A DNA stretch of 29,990 bases, taken from positions 1 through 29,990 of the forward strand of contig CAKVAL010000022.1 of the NCBI GenBank assembly GCA_934725085.1, in the 5' to 3' direction. The translations under genes and the position numbers were made by a program. This document shows, piece after piece, positions 23,455 to 29,990 of the stretch. The DNA is from an uncultured Erysipelotrichaceae bacterium (lineage in GTDB: Bacteria; Bacillota_I; Bacilli_A; Erysipelotrichales; Erysipelotrichaceae). The notes below the pieces were generated by a model, which did no database searches, was not told the DNA's origin, and was given only the letters and a program-made list of their open reading frames with translations. The first letter of the stretch is position 1; each line of letters begins with the position of its first letter.

Positions 23455-23988
23455 TTAAATAGCTTCTTCTTTAATTACACCAATATAAGGTAAATTACGA
23501 TACTTTTGGTTATAGTCCAAACCATAACCAATCACAAACTCATCGGGAACTACAAAGCCAATATAATCAGCCTCAATAGCCTTCTCTCTTCTAGCAGGCT
23601 TATCCAACAAAGTAACAATCTTAATTTCCTTTGCGCCCTTATTCTTGAACATCTCTGTTACCTTCTCTAAAGTCTTACCAGTATCAACGATATCTTCAAC
23701 AATTAAAACATCTCTGTCAGTAACTGAACCTTCAATATCCTTAATAACTTTAACTTCAATAGAATTAGTACCAGAATAACTAGAAACATCCATGAAATCA
23801 ATTTCACAATCGATATCAAGTTTCATAACAAGTCCCATCATAAATGGAACTGATCCCTTTAATAATCCTACAATAACAGGAACACTATTCTTTTCTTTAT
23901 AATACTTGCTAATTTCATCAGCAAGTTCTTGTTCTCTCTTTGTGATTTCTTCACTAGAAACTAAAATCTTTTTTACATCGTTATGCAT
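23455..23988 (-). CDS. hpt: Hypoxanthine phosphoribosyltransferase
   Basis: A 177-residue purine salvage enzyme that transfers ribose-phosphate from PRPP to hypoxanthine or guanine. The PRPP-binding motif VLIVEDIVDTGKTL is at about 94-107, and the base-binding C-terminal block PDEFVIGYGLDYNQKYRNLPYIG is complete. The ribosome site GAGGTG is strong. It lies 17 bp upstream of ftsH and 21 bp downstream of tilS, the conserved tilS-hpt-ftsH arrangement of Firmicutes. Confidence 0.96.
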   Translation of the reverse strand: MHNDVKKILVSSEEITKREQELADEISKYYKEKNSVPVIVGLLKGSVPFMMGLVMKLDIDCEIDFMDVSSYSGTNSIEVKVIKDIEGSVTDRDVLIVEDIVDTGKTLEKVTEMFKNKGAKEIKIVTLLDKPARREKAIEADYIGFVVPDEFVIGYGLDYNQKYRNLPYIGVIKEEAI

Positions 23989-24009
23989 ATTTATTCACCT
24001 CGGTTAACT

Positions 24010-25203
24010 TTATAATTTTAACATATACATGTTAGCATTTTTAGAGTAATGATTGACATCACAGCCTATATTTGGCACAAAAATAGCAGTTCCAGCACTA
24101 TTTACAACCACAGGCCACATCTTCCTCTCCCTATAAGATATCTTATTATCAATAAAGAAACGATTTATCTTCTTAGTACCATAACGCAACTTGATGCTAT
24201 CACCCTCTTTATAATTTCTAATAGTTAAAGGAAAATCATCTTCACTTACATTAAAACTCTCAATGGTCTTACCACTCTTACATAACTTGAAATACTTTGT
24301 CTTAAAATATTTTATATCCAATAGTTCATAAGAATAATCATCTTTCTTTTTATAAACCTCGATATAGCCATACTCTAAACATAGATATTTATCTTCAATA
24401 AGAACCTCAAAAGACTTAGTAGTACTAATTTGTCTTATTAATTCATTAGCCTGTTTCCTAGAAATAGAAACACCCAAGAATATTCTTAATAATCTAATCT
24501 TATCTTCAAACAAAAGAAATTCAGATACAGGAATTTTATTTCTCTTATTTATAAAAGATACACATTCCTTATTTAATTTATTATTCTCTTTATTCAATAA
24601 GTTAATTTCTCTAACAAGTAAATTCTTTTCTCTTAAAGACATCTTTTCAATCACTTCATGTCTTATTCTATTTCGCTGGTAATCATCACTTAAATTTGAT
24701 TCATCAATACCATAAACAATTCCATGATTATCACAATAATCCTTCAAATCACCCTTTGTATACTTCAACAATGGTCTTACAATCTTAATCCCAAAGTTCT
24801 TAACACTTCTTTTTAAACCATAATAATAAACATGACTATTACGTTTCTTTTGCATCAAATACGTTTCAATCAAATCATCTTTATGATGAGCCAACATCAC
24901 ACAATCAAGATCATATTTATCAATAATTTCTTTATAGAACTCATATCTAAAAATACGTGCATTCTCTTGGAAATTACCACCATCTACCTCTACATAATCC
25001 TTCTTAAAATAAGGAATATCATATTTTTTGCAATAATCCTCTACTATCAATTCATCACGTAAAGCACTATCTCTATGATGATAATTAACATGAGCTACAT
25101 ATACTTCATATTTATCCTTCATCATATCTAAAAGAGCCATTGAATCTGGCCCTCCTGACACTCCAATAAGAACTCTTTTTCTCAAGCCTTCCATATAGGA
25201 CAT
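24010..25203 (-). CDS. tilS: tRNA(Ile)-lysidine synthetase
   Basis: A 397-residue essential tRNA-modifying enzyme that converts C34 of tRNA-Ile(CAU) to lysidine. The ATP pyrophosphatase loop SGGPDS is at residues 16-21, followed by HVNYHHRDSA and MLAHHKDDLIETYLM. The C-terminal region (YGTKKINRFFIDNKISYRERKMWPVV) is the usual TilS C-terminal domain. The length is slightly shorter than many family members. No ribosome site is visible before either the ATG at 25203 or the in-frame ATG three codons later. It begins 39 bp after the O-antigen ligase-like gene. Confidence 0.93.
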   Translation of the reverse strand: MSYMEGLRKRVLIGVSGGPDSMALLDMMKDKYEVYVAHVNYHHRDSALRDELIVEDYCKKYDIPYFKKDYVEVDGGNFQENARIFRYEFYKEIIDKYDLDCVMLAHHKDDLIETYLMQKKRNSHVYYYGLKRSVKNFGIKIVRPLLKYTKGDLKDYCDNHGIVYGIDESNLSDDYQRNRIRHEVIEKMSLREKNLLVREINLLNKENNKLNKECVSFINKRNKIPVSEFLLFEDKIRLLRIFLGVSISRKQANELIRQISTTKSFEVLIEDKYLCLEYGYIEVYKKKDDYSYELLDIKYFKTKYFKLCKSGKTIESFNVSEDDFPLTIRNYKEGDSIKLRYGTKKINRFFIDNKISYRERKMWPVVVNSAGTAIFVPNIGCDVNHYSKNANMYMLKL

Positions 25204-25242
25204 AATTATATAATATCGCTAAAATAAAGCACCCTATTTCAC

Positions 25243-26769
25243 CTAAAATTCAGACTTTTGTGACTGTAACATACCCGCAATAATAAACAAATATGGTGCC
25301 CCAACAATTTGTTGAATAGACACAAAACTGTTCACTAAGTAACAAATAATTGCGCATATACACATTCTATTAAATAAAGTATTTTCTCTTTTCTTATCAA
25401 AAACCACAAAATACCAAAACATATAAAAACTAACAAAGCCCAATATTCCATAATTACATAAAGTATTCAAGAATTCATTATGAGCACAAGAAACAAATAT
25501 TGTGCTTCTTGTCTTCACAACCTCTTCATACTTATAAGTAAAAATCATATTTGCATATTGATCAGGACCCGCTCCAAAGAACAATACATAAGGATGATCA
25601 AAAACAAACCTAAAGAAAGCAATAACACCAACTCTCCAAATGTTTCCTCTATTATTGCCCCAACTATCACTTATTCTAAAATAGCCATAAGTTCTTAACT
25701 GTTCAGGCAATATATCAAAAGTATTTAATATTATATATACAACAACTAGCAACAATACTATCGGTATCATTTTAAATACTATTTTTTTAAACTTATCAAA
25801 TAAATCAATTTTAAATACAAATAGAATCCCTAAGCCAAATAACACATAAGGAATTATTGATTTAGTAACTAAACCACTTAATCTATTAGGAATATATGCA
25901 TGACTACTAAATACAATTTGTAATAATCCTATCAATATACAAGAACCACTGATGATAAGCAATAATTCAACAAGTTTATCATCATCTTCATTTTTCAAAA
26001 GATATAAAGCTAAAACAGCCAAAACTAAGAACGCACTATCAGAACCCTGAGTAACCAAAGTAGCAGCACCAATCATAATGGCAATTCCATACAATACTTT
26101 TCTTATCTTATTATCACTTTCAATATATGAATAAATACTCAAAGGAAACAAAACCACCAAATAACAAACATACCAGTTAATATTTCCTACAGTCGAAACA
26201 TAATCATTTCTTATAAATCTATCTATAGTATCCCAAAAACCAAATACATCAATACTAAAACGATTTAATACCGCCAAGAAAAATACAATAGAAGAACCAA
26301 TAATGGCCAAATCAATTATTCCTTTATTTCCATCCCAATATCTTTTAGTTAAAAAATAAATCAATACAAAAGTTAATTGAGCAATCTCACCCATAAACCA
26401 GCCTGGATAACCAATAACAACTTGGCTTGAATCAGTCACAAAGAAAGTCGCAACATAAAAAGCAATCTTGCCAGAAACCAAAACAATAATTCCATACAAC
26501 AAAATCATCAAATCGGCCTTAGTAAACTTCTTTACATAAGATTTAAAAAAGATTACTTCAATTAAAAAACATATACTTAGAATTATTAAAAATCCTGGAA
26601 TAAATATCTTTCCTAGTTGATGTCCAAAAGAAACTAAACAAAAGAAATTCCACTTTGTAGTACTCATAACATTGTAACCACCTTTGCAATACAAAGGCAT
26701 AACTACAAAAAGAAAAAATAAATAAAAATATAATACTTTTTGTCCAAACTTATGAATCTTATTTTCCAT
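25243..26769 (-). CDS. O-antigen ligase/polymerase-like membrane protein (Wzy/WaaL type)
   Basis: A 508-residue polytopic membrane protein with about 11-13 membrane segments. Family-like features are GNINWYVCYLVVLFP in the middle, GNIWRVGVIAFFRFVFDHP with FFGAGPDQYANM, and the periplasmic-type loop AHNEFLNTLCNYGILGF near residues 425-441. Such proteins ligate or polymerise undecaprenyl-linked glycans outside the membrane, so a role in a cell-surface polysaccharide or teichoic-acid-like polymer is likely. The start ATG overlaps the stop of the sortase-like gene, indicating coupled expression. No other glycan genes are in view, so the glycan is unknown. Confidence 0.82.
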   Translation of the reverse strand: MENKIHKFGQKVLYFYLFFLFVVMPLYCKGGYNVMSTTKWNFFCLVSFGHQLGKIFIPGFLIILSICFLIEVIFFKSYVKKFTKADLMILLYGIIVLVSGKIAFYVATFFVTDSSQVVIGYPGWFMGEIAQLTFVLIYFLTKRYWDGNKGIIDLAIIGSSIVFFLAVLNRFSIDVFGFWDTIDRFIRNDYVSTVGNINWYVCYLVVLFPLSIYSYIESDNKIRKVLYGIAIMIGAATLVTQGSDSAFLVLAVLALYLLKNEDDDKLVELLLIISGSCILIGLLQIVFSSHAYIPNRLSGLVTKSIIPYVLFGLGILFVFKIDLFDKFKKIVFKMIPIVLLLVVVYIILNTFDILPEQLRTYGYFRISDSWGNNRGNIWRVGVIAFFRFVFDHPYVLFFGAGPDQYANMIFTYKYEEVVKTRSTIFVSCAHNEFLNTLCNYGILGFVSFYMFWYFVVFDKKRENTLFNRMCICAIICYLVNSFVSIQQIVGAPYLFIIAGMLQSQKSEF

Positions 26770-27425
26770 TATATTGTTTCTCTTCCTATTTCCTTAGCTA
26801 CAATGACTATTTCATTGGTTATCACAATGATTAATTCATTATCACCATTAGAATCAAATTCGTATGCATCAAAATCATCAATCCTAACAATCTCGTAATA
26901 TCTAATTTCATTTTCTAATACAAACGACAATACTTTGTTGTCTTTTAACACTTCTTCATCGTTTAACACCATTAATTCACCTAATGAATAGATACTGTCA
27001 TTACCATAGATTCTTATACGAGTGCCATCCAAAGAATCATCAGCATCCATGAATACAGAACCGTATTCCGAATAACTAGTTGTTGTCCAATCCTTATTTA
27101 AATACTCATAATTATCTATTCCTTGAACTATTGTTCTTCTAAATAAACCACTAGGAAAATCAATAAAACCAACCACATCAAAATTAACTATTGCGGATGA
27201 ATGATACTTCTCTTTTAACTCAATAAGTTCACTTTCATTGTAATAATCAAAATCACTTTCAAAATGTAAACTAAAATCAATATTATTATTAAAAACCACA
27301 GTACTTAATAGCTTATTTGTTTCAATATCTTTATGTGCATTACGATATTCAACTAAAACATAGTAAAAAACAAATAAACAACCTATTAAAATAAAACTTA
27401 TAATCTTATCTCTATTTTTCTTCAT
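26769..27425 (-). CDS. Degenerate class B sortase-like protein (catalytic residues lost)
   Basis: A 218-residue protein with one N-terminal membrane anchor (about 9-26) and an extracytoplasmic domain. The stretch TIVQGIDNYEYLNKDWTTTS followed by YGSVFMDADD (98-130) matches the SrtB-type pattern of VQG-DN-YLN and GSVFMD. At the place of the catalytic His in the sortase IYGH motif it has IYGND (139-143, Asn142). At the place of the TLSTC Cys it has IIVITNEIVIVA (199-210), with no Cys. The only Cys in the whole protein is C16, in the membrane anchor. The region between is also shortened. It therefore looks like a sortase fold without transpeptidase chemistry, perhaps a scaffold. Its stop overlaps the start of the ligase-like gene. 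An IS200 end lies about 5-10 bp upstream of the start codon, and no ribosome site is visible. Confidence 0.68.
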   Translation of the reverse strand: MKKNRDKIISFILIGCLFVFYYVLVEYRNAHKDIETNKLLSTVVFNNNIDFSLHFESDFDYYNESELIELKEKYHSSAIVNFDVVGFIDFPSGLFRRTIVQGIDNYEYLNKDWTTTSYSEYGSVFMDADDSLDGTRIRIYGNDSIYSLGELMVLNDEEVLKDNKVLSFVLENEIRYYEIVRIDDFDAYEFDSNGDNELIIVITNEIVIVAKEIGRETI

Positions 27426-27525
27426 AACAATAAGTATCCACCAGCCTAGCTGGTGGTTTTAATTAACGGGCATAGTCCTCCTCATCTAGCCACCTCTAAA
27501 GAGGTACGTGGTCTGCAAGTGCACT

Positions 27526-27993
27526 CTATTTGTTTTTCTTAAAAGGATCTTCGAATTCTAATTCAAGTTGCTCGGCTATTTTGTCTTCATCTAATTGGTT
27601 TTTTATGTATTCTTGAATTTTTTTACTATTCTTACCTACTGTATCCACATAATAGCCTCGAAACCAAAATTCTCTGCTTCGATATTTATATTTGATATTA
27701 CCCCACTTTTCATATATCATTTGGCTCGACTTGCCTTTTAAATATCCCATAAAACTAGATACTGAATATTTAGGTGGAATCTCGAGTAACATATGGATGT
27801 GATCAGGGCAAGCCTCACCCTCAATAATATTTACATCCTTATAAGAACATAAATCTTTAAATATCTTTATAATTTCAAGTCTTCTTGCATCATAAAATAC
27901 TTTTCTTCTATACTTTGGCGCAAATACAACATGATATCTACAATTCCACTTTGTATGAGATAAAGTATTTAATTCGTCTTTATTATTTGCCAT
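27526..27993 (-). CDS. tnpA: IS200/IS605-family Y1 transposase TnpA
   Basis: A 155-residue HUH single-strand transposase. The HUH metal motif is HIH in CPDHIHMLLEIPP, and the catalytic Tyr is in RGYYVDTVGKNS. The N-terminal HVVFAPKYRRKVFY and the mid-block SSFMGYLKGKSSQMIYEKW are family-typical. The gene appears intact, so the element may be mobile. GGAGG precedes the ATG but is buried in a long hairpin (27980-28081). No tnpB accompanies it. Confidence 0.94.
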   Translation of the reverse strand: MANNKDELNTLSHTKWNCRYHVVFAPKYRRKVFYDARRLEIIKIFKDLCSYKDVNIIEGEACPDHIHMLLEIPPKYSVSSFMGYLKGKSSQMIYEKWGNIKYKYRSREFWFRGYYVDTVGKNSKKIQEYIKNQLDEDKIAEQLELEFEDPFKKNK

Positions 27994-28081
27994 AATTATA
28001 TTGCCTCCTTATTTATAATTACTTGTAGTTTGCAGACCACAAAATAATTATAGTAAGGGGTTTTATTATGGCAAATAATAA
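27980..28081 (-). promoter_or_regulatory. Hairpin hiding the tnpA ribosome site and start codon
   Basis: Perfect 17-bp arms TTATTATTTGCCATAAT (27980-27996) and its complement (28065-28081) enclose further paired blocks. TAAGGAGG pairs with CCCCTTA, AATTATA with TATAATT, and a near-palindromic tip is TGTAGTTTGCAGACCACA. In the minus-strand mRNA both GGAGG and AUG would be double-stranded. Known IS200 elements use a similar leader to keep transposase low. Confidence 0.75.
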
Positions 28082-28147
28082 TAGGTCATTATCTCTACGC
28101 TAAAGCTTTTATATCCACCCCTAGACAATCTAGGGGTTTTATTTGAC

Positions 28148-28179
28148 AATAAAAGCACTGCCATTAACTGACAGTGCTT
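28148..28179 (-). terminator. Terminator after the secreted protein gene
   Basis: Minus-strand stem AAGCACTG / CAGTGCTT with an 11-base loop, followed by TTATTG, about 22 bp after the stop at 28201. Confidence 0.72.
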
Positions 28180-28200
28180 AATAATTCATTTAGATGTCAA

Positions 28201-29733
28201 TTATTTAACACTAGTATTTGAAACCTTGTAAACACAAGCCTTCTTAGTTTCAGACCAAATCCAGTTCTTTGAACCCATTTCTTCATCACAAGAAATTACA
28301 CCATCACCATTAGTGTCTTTCGCACCAGCTGGTTTTGTTGAACTAGTTGTGTTAGAAGTCTTAGGAGCTGCTACAACTGTAAATGTTGAGAAACCTTTCT
28401 TAGTTGATAGAACAATATCACCTGAACCGTCTACAACACCTTCTAATGTTTCACAAGCTTCAGTTTCACCATCCTTATAGTGAAGAACTCTTACTTTTGT
28501 TCCTTCAGCAAAGATACCCTTAACATTAATTGAGAAAGTTACCCAAATACCCTTTGTATCTAATTCTTCCTTGGTAGTACTAGTAGCATCGATAGGTTTT
28601 ACTGAGAAAGTAACACTCTTTTCATCTTTCTTAATTGTTTTAACTTCAGGAATAACATTTCTAGCTTCAATTTTTGCGATAACTTCAGCATCAGCCTCAG
28701 GTTCTACTGATGTTACATTAAAGCTCATAAAGTTACCTGTTGGAGCAGTAAATTCCTTTACAACATCTCCTTTGTTCACAGTTGCAACATCCGGGTTGTT
28801 AGTGACAGTCACCTTACTCACGAAGCTTGCATAATCTTTTGTGATTAAATATGTACCTAAAGCGGCACCACCACCATTATTATCGAATTCAAATTTTAAT
28901 TCTGAATTTGAAATTTTAATTTCACTAGCTTTAATGTCAGTGTTTTTATTAGTTGTGTACTTATATGCAACAACAAGATAGTAATCTTTACCAGCTTTAA
29001 ATGTCTCATCTTGTGTCATAAAATAAACAGCTGTCTTGCCATCGTTCAAGTAGTCTTTTTCAGCCCAATACAAATTAAAATCAGCATTTTTACCACTTGA
29101 TCCCTTTAAAGTATATTCAGATTCATTGATTTCAGTGCTTCTGCCAACAACAGCCTTAGGTGCTTTACCAACTAATTCAAGTTCTTTTTCTTGATTAGGA
29201 ACAGCTTGAACTCCTAAGTCTAAATAAACTTCTTTATCAAAATAAAAATCATTATGATTTTTTCCATCATCTACAGTTAATCTAAATTCATAAGTACCAT
29301 TAACAAAGCCATTTTTAATCAAAACATCTTTTGATAATTTCAATGTAGTGCTATCAACTTGTTCAAAAACTCTTGAATCATATACTTGATCGCCCCATTT
29401 TCTTACAACATTTGAAATAATTCCCCAATAACCATATTCTTTTTGTGAAGCATAAATAACATGAGTTCCAGTTACACCATTGTCACTTTCAACTAAACCA
29501 TCTGCCAATTTAGCTATATCGTTTTTAGGACCCTTAATAATCAAGCTACCATTTTCGTCTTGATAAGCACTCATGCTAACTGGTTCGTTTTCTTGTCCAG
29601 GATTGCCAGGCTCGTTACCAGTAGCTACAGCAACACTGCCTTCATTAGTTGCACCATCTTCAGCAGAAACAGCAAAAGAAATAACTGTAAACACTAAAAA
29701 AGTTGCTAACATAACGTTTAAAAGCTTTTTCAT
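28201..29733 (-). CDS. Secreted protein with EF-hand-like C-terminal module
   Basis: A 510-residue exported protein. The signal peptide has KK at residues 2-3, a hydrophobic core to about residue 22 and a likely cut after AVSA. An acidic Gly/Asn-rich stretch follows, then a long beta-rich region that may contain Ig-like repeats. A Thr/Ser linker (KTSNTTSSTKPAGAK) leads to a last module of 38 residues starting DTNGDGVISCDEE (EF-hand-type loop, 473-484) and continuing with NWIWSETKKACVYKV and two cysteines. No LPXTG or membrane anchor is present. It is probably a surface or secreted factor. GGAGG lies 14 bases before the ATG, a rather long spacing. The best promoter contains a G10 tract (29821-29851). 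Confidence 0.75.
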   Translation of the reverse strand: MKKLLNVMLATFLVFTVISFAVSAEDGATNEGSVAVATGNEPGNPGQENEPVSMSAYQDENGSLIIKGPKNDIAKLADGLVESDNGVTGTHVIYASQKEYGYWGIISNVVRKWGDQVYDSRVFEQVDSTTLKLSKDVLIKNGFVNGTYEFRLTVDDGKNHNDFYFDKEVYLDLGVQAVPNQEKELELVGKAPKAVVGRSTEINESEYTLKGSSGKNADFNLYWAEKDYLNDGKTAVYFMTQDETFKAGKDYYLVVAYKYTTNKNTDIKASEIKISNSELKFEFDNNGGGAALGTYLITKDYASFVSKVTVTNNPDVATVNKGDVVKEFTAPTGNFMSFNVTSVEPEADAEVIAKIEARNVIPEVKTIKKDEKSVTFSVKPIDATSTTKEELDTKGIWVTFSINVKGIFAEGTKVRVLHYKDGETEACETLEGVVDGSGDIVLSTKKGFSTFTVVAAPKTSNTTSSTKPAGAKDTNGDGVISCDEEMGSKNWIWSETKKACVYKVSNTSVK

Positions 29734-29820
29734 ATTATGTTTTTCTTCCTCCCTATAATAATTTAGCTTGCTTATAAATTAATTTCCAAATCTACCCGAA
29801 ATTTATTTATAACCGCTTTC

Positions 29821-29851
29821 ATGTTACCCCCCCCCCGTATACTTTTGTCAA
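29821..29851 (-). promoter_or_regulatory. Promoter with G10 spacer tract (likely phase-variable)
   Basis: The minus strand reads TTGACA (29846-29851), a 19-bp spacer ending in ten G (29827-29836), then TAACAT (29821-29826). Slippage to eight G would give the optimal 17-bp spacer. It lies about 90 bp upstream of the secreted-protein start. The long G run is very unusual in this AT-rich DNA. Confidence 0.6.
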
Positions 29852-29874
29852 TCAAAAAGAAGCATTTATAACCT

Positions 29875-29895
29875 TGGCTAAAATAATGTGTCGTT
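29875..29895 (-). repeat. 21-nt repeat, copy 1 (inverted)
   Basis: The reverse complement begins AACGACACATTATTTTAGCC and matches copy 3 at 20 of 21 positions. On the plus strand it begins with TGG. Confidence 0.83.
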
Positions 29896-29921
29896 ATTTC
29901 AAATTAAATGGCTATTTGTAG

Positions 29922-29942
29922 AACGACACAATAATTTACCCA
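29922..29942 (+). repeat. 21-nt repeat, copy 2
   Basis: Begins AACGACACAATAATTTACCC; matches copy 3 at 19 of 21 positions and lies 24 bp from it. Confidence 0.83.
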
Positions 29943-29945
29943 CAA

Positions 29946-29966
29946 AACGACACATTATTTTACCCA
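29946..29966 (+). repeat. 21-nt repeat, copy 3
   Basis: Begins AACGACACATTATTTTACCC and ends in CCA. With copy 1 it forms a 21-bp inverted pair with TG...CA tips 92 bp apart. No gene is seen in 29852-29990. Confidence 0.83.
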
Positions 29967-29990
29967 ACAGCTTCAATTTGATTGTTAGTA

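Larger units (their letters stand above)
27431..28140 (-). mobile_element. IS200-type insertion element
   Basis: About 710 bp with a single Y1 transposase gene. Both ends carry an 8-bp hairpin with a three-base loop, preceded by TATCCACC or a near match and followed by TTTTA on the plus strand: right end 27438-27456 (CCACCAGC/GCTGGTGG), left end 28118-28136 (CCCCTAGA/TCTAGGGG). Such subterminal hairpins are where TnpA binds single-stranded ends. Exact tips cannot be fixed without an empty site; the size is typical for IS200. Confidence 0.82.

Noticed and set aside
26769..27425. Functional class B sortase
   Set aside because: The His of the IYGH motif is Asn and no Cys exists outside the membrane segment, so transpeptidase chemistry is not possible as in known sortases.
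28070..28105. Plus-strand mini-frame starting ATGGCAAATAATAATAGG, same start as tnpA
   Set aside because: It exists because the leader hairpin mirrors the tnpA start. It stops after 11 codons, so it is not a gene or a second transposase copy.
14892..28140. tnpB at 15-16 kb and tnpA at 27.5-28 kb as two halves of one IS605 element or composite transposon
   Set aside because: They lie 11 kb apart, have different end structures, and housekeeping genes lie between. Each is complete as a solitary TnpB or IS200-type element.
29875..29966. Three short repeats as the start of a CRISPR array
   Set aside because: One copy is inverted, the spacing is uneven, and the copies differ. No cas genes are seen.

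Overview
The window looks like chromosomal DNA of a low-GC, Gram-positive Firmicute. The support is AT-rich codon use, strong AGGAGG-type ribosome sites, a T-box leader, a CcpA-type cre site, mannose-family PTS genes, lipoproteins, and the tilS-hpt-ftsH gene order typical of Firmicutes. The gene mix suggests a host-associated Erysipelotrichia or Clostridia-like sugar fermenter. This placement is an inference, because no rRNA or ribosomal protein gene is present.

Left part (1-14860): after the 3' end of a nucleoside kinase gene and a zinc alcohol/sugar dehydrogenase comes a split amino-sugar locus. It holds mannose-family PTS genes IIB-IIC-IID on the minus strand, a divergent AraC-type regulator, two tiny membrane proteins, the matching IIA gene, an AgaS-type sugar-phosphate isomerase/deaminase, two DNA-identical copies of an N-acetylhexosamine-6-phosphate deacetylase (nagA/agaA), a GatZ/KbaZ protein and a free-standing IIA-Glc protein. 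Together they fit uptake of N-acetylgalactosamine or a related sugar, followed by deacetylation, deamination/isomerisation to tagatose-6-phosphate and entry to the tagatose pathway. A textbook cre site lies inside the IIB promoter. A class II aldolase (KbaY/GatY) is not in the window.

Middle (14860-20900): a solitary TnpB-type IS605-like element, an RluA-family pseudouridine synthase, a small membrane protein with an orphan Phd/YefM antitoxin, then a T-box riboswitch in front of a three-gene ABC importer (lipoprotein, permease, ATPase) of the TrpXYZ type.

Right part (20700-29990): a minus-strand cell-envelope/housekeeping cluster that reads, in transcription order, sortase-like protein, O-antigen ligase/polymerase-like membrane protein, tilS, hpt, ftsH and a small overlapping gene. 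An IS200-type element sits just upstream of the sortase-like gene. A secreted protein with an EF-hand-like C-terminal module follows, and its best promoter has a run of ten G in the -35/-10 spacer. Three copies of a 21-nt repeat near the right edge look like mobile-element ends.

The most interesting points are: a sortase-B-like protein that has lost its catalytic His and Cys and is coupled to a Wzy/WaaL-like protein; a likely phase-variable promoter; an exact 1146-bp direct repeat that could delete or amplify kbaZ and crr; a hairpin that buries the ribosome site and start codon of the IS200 transposase; and near-identical 12-bp minisatellites in two unrelated genes, read in different frames.
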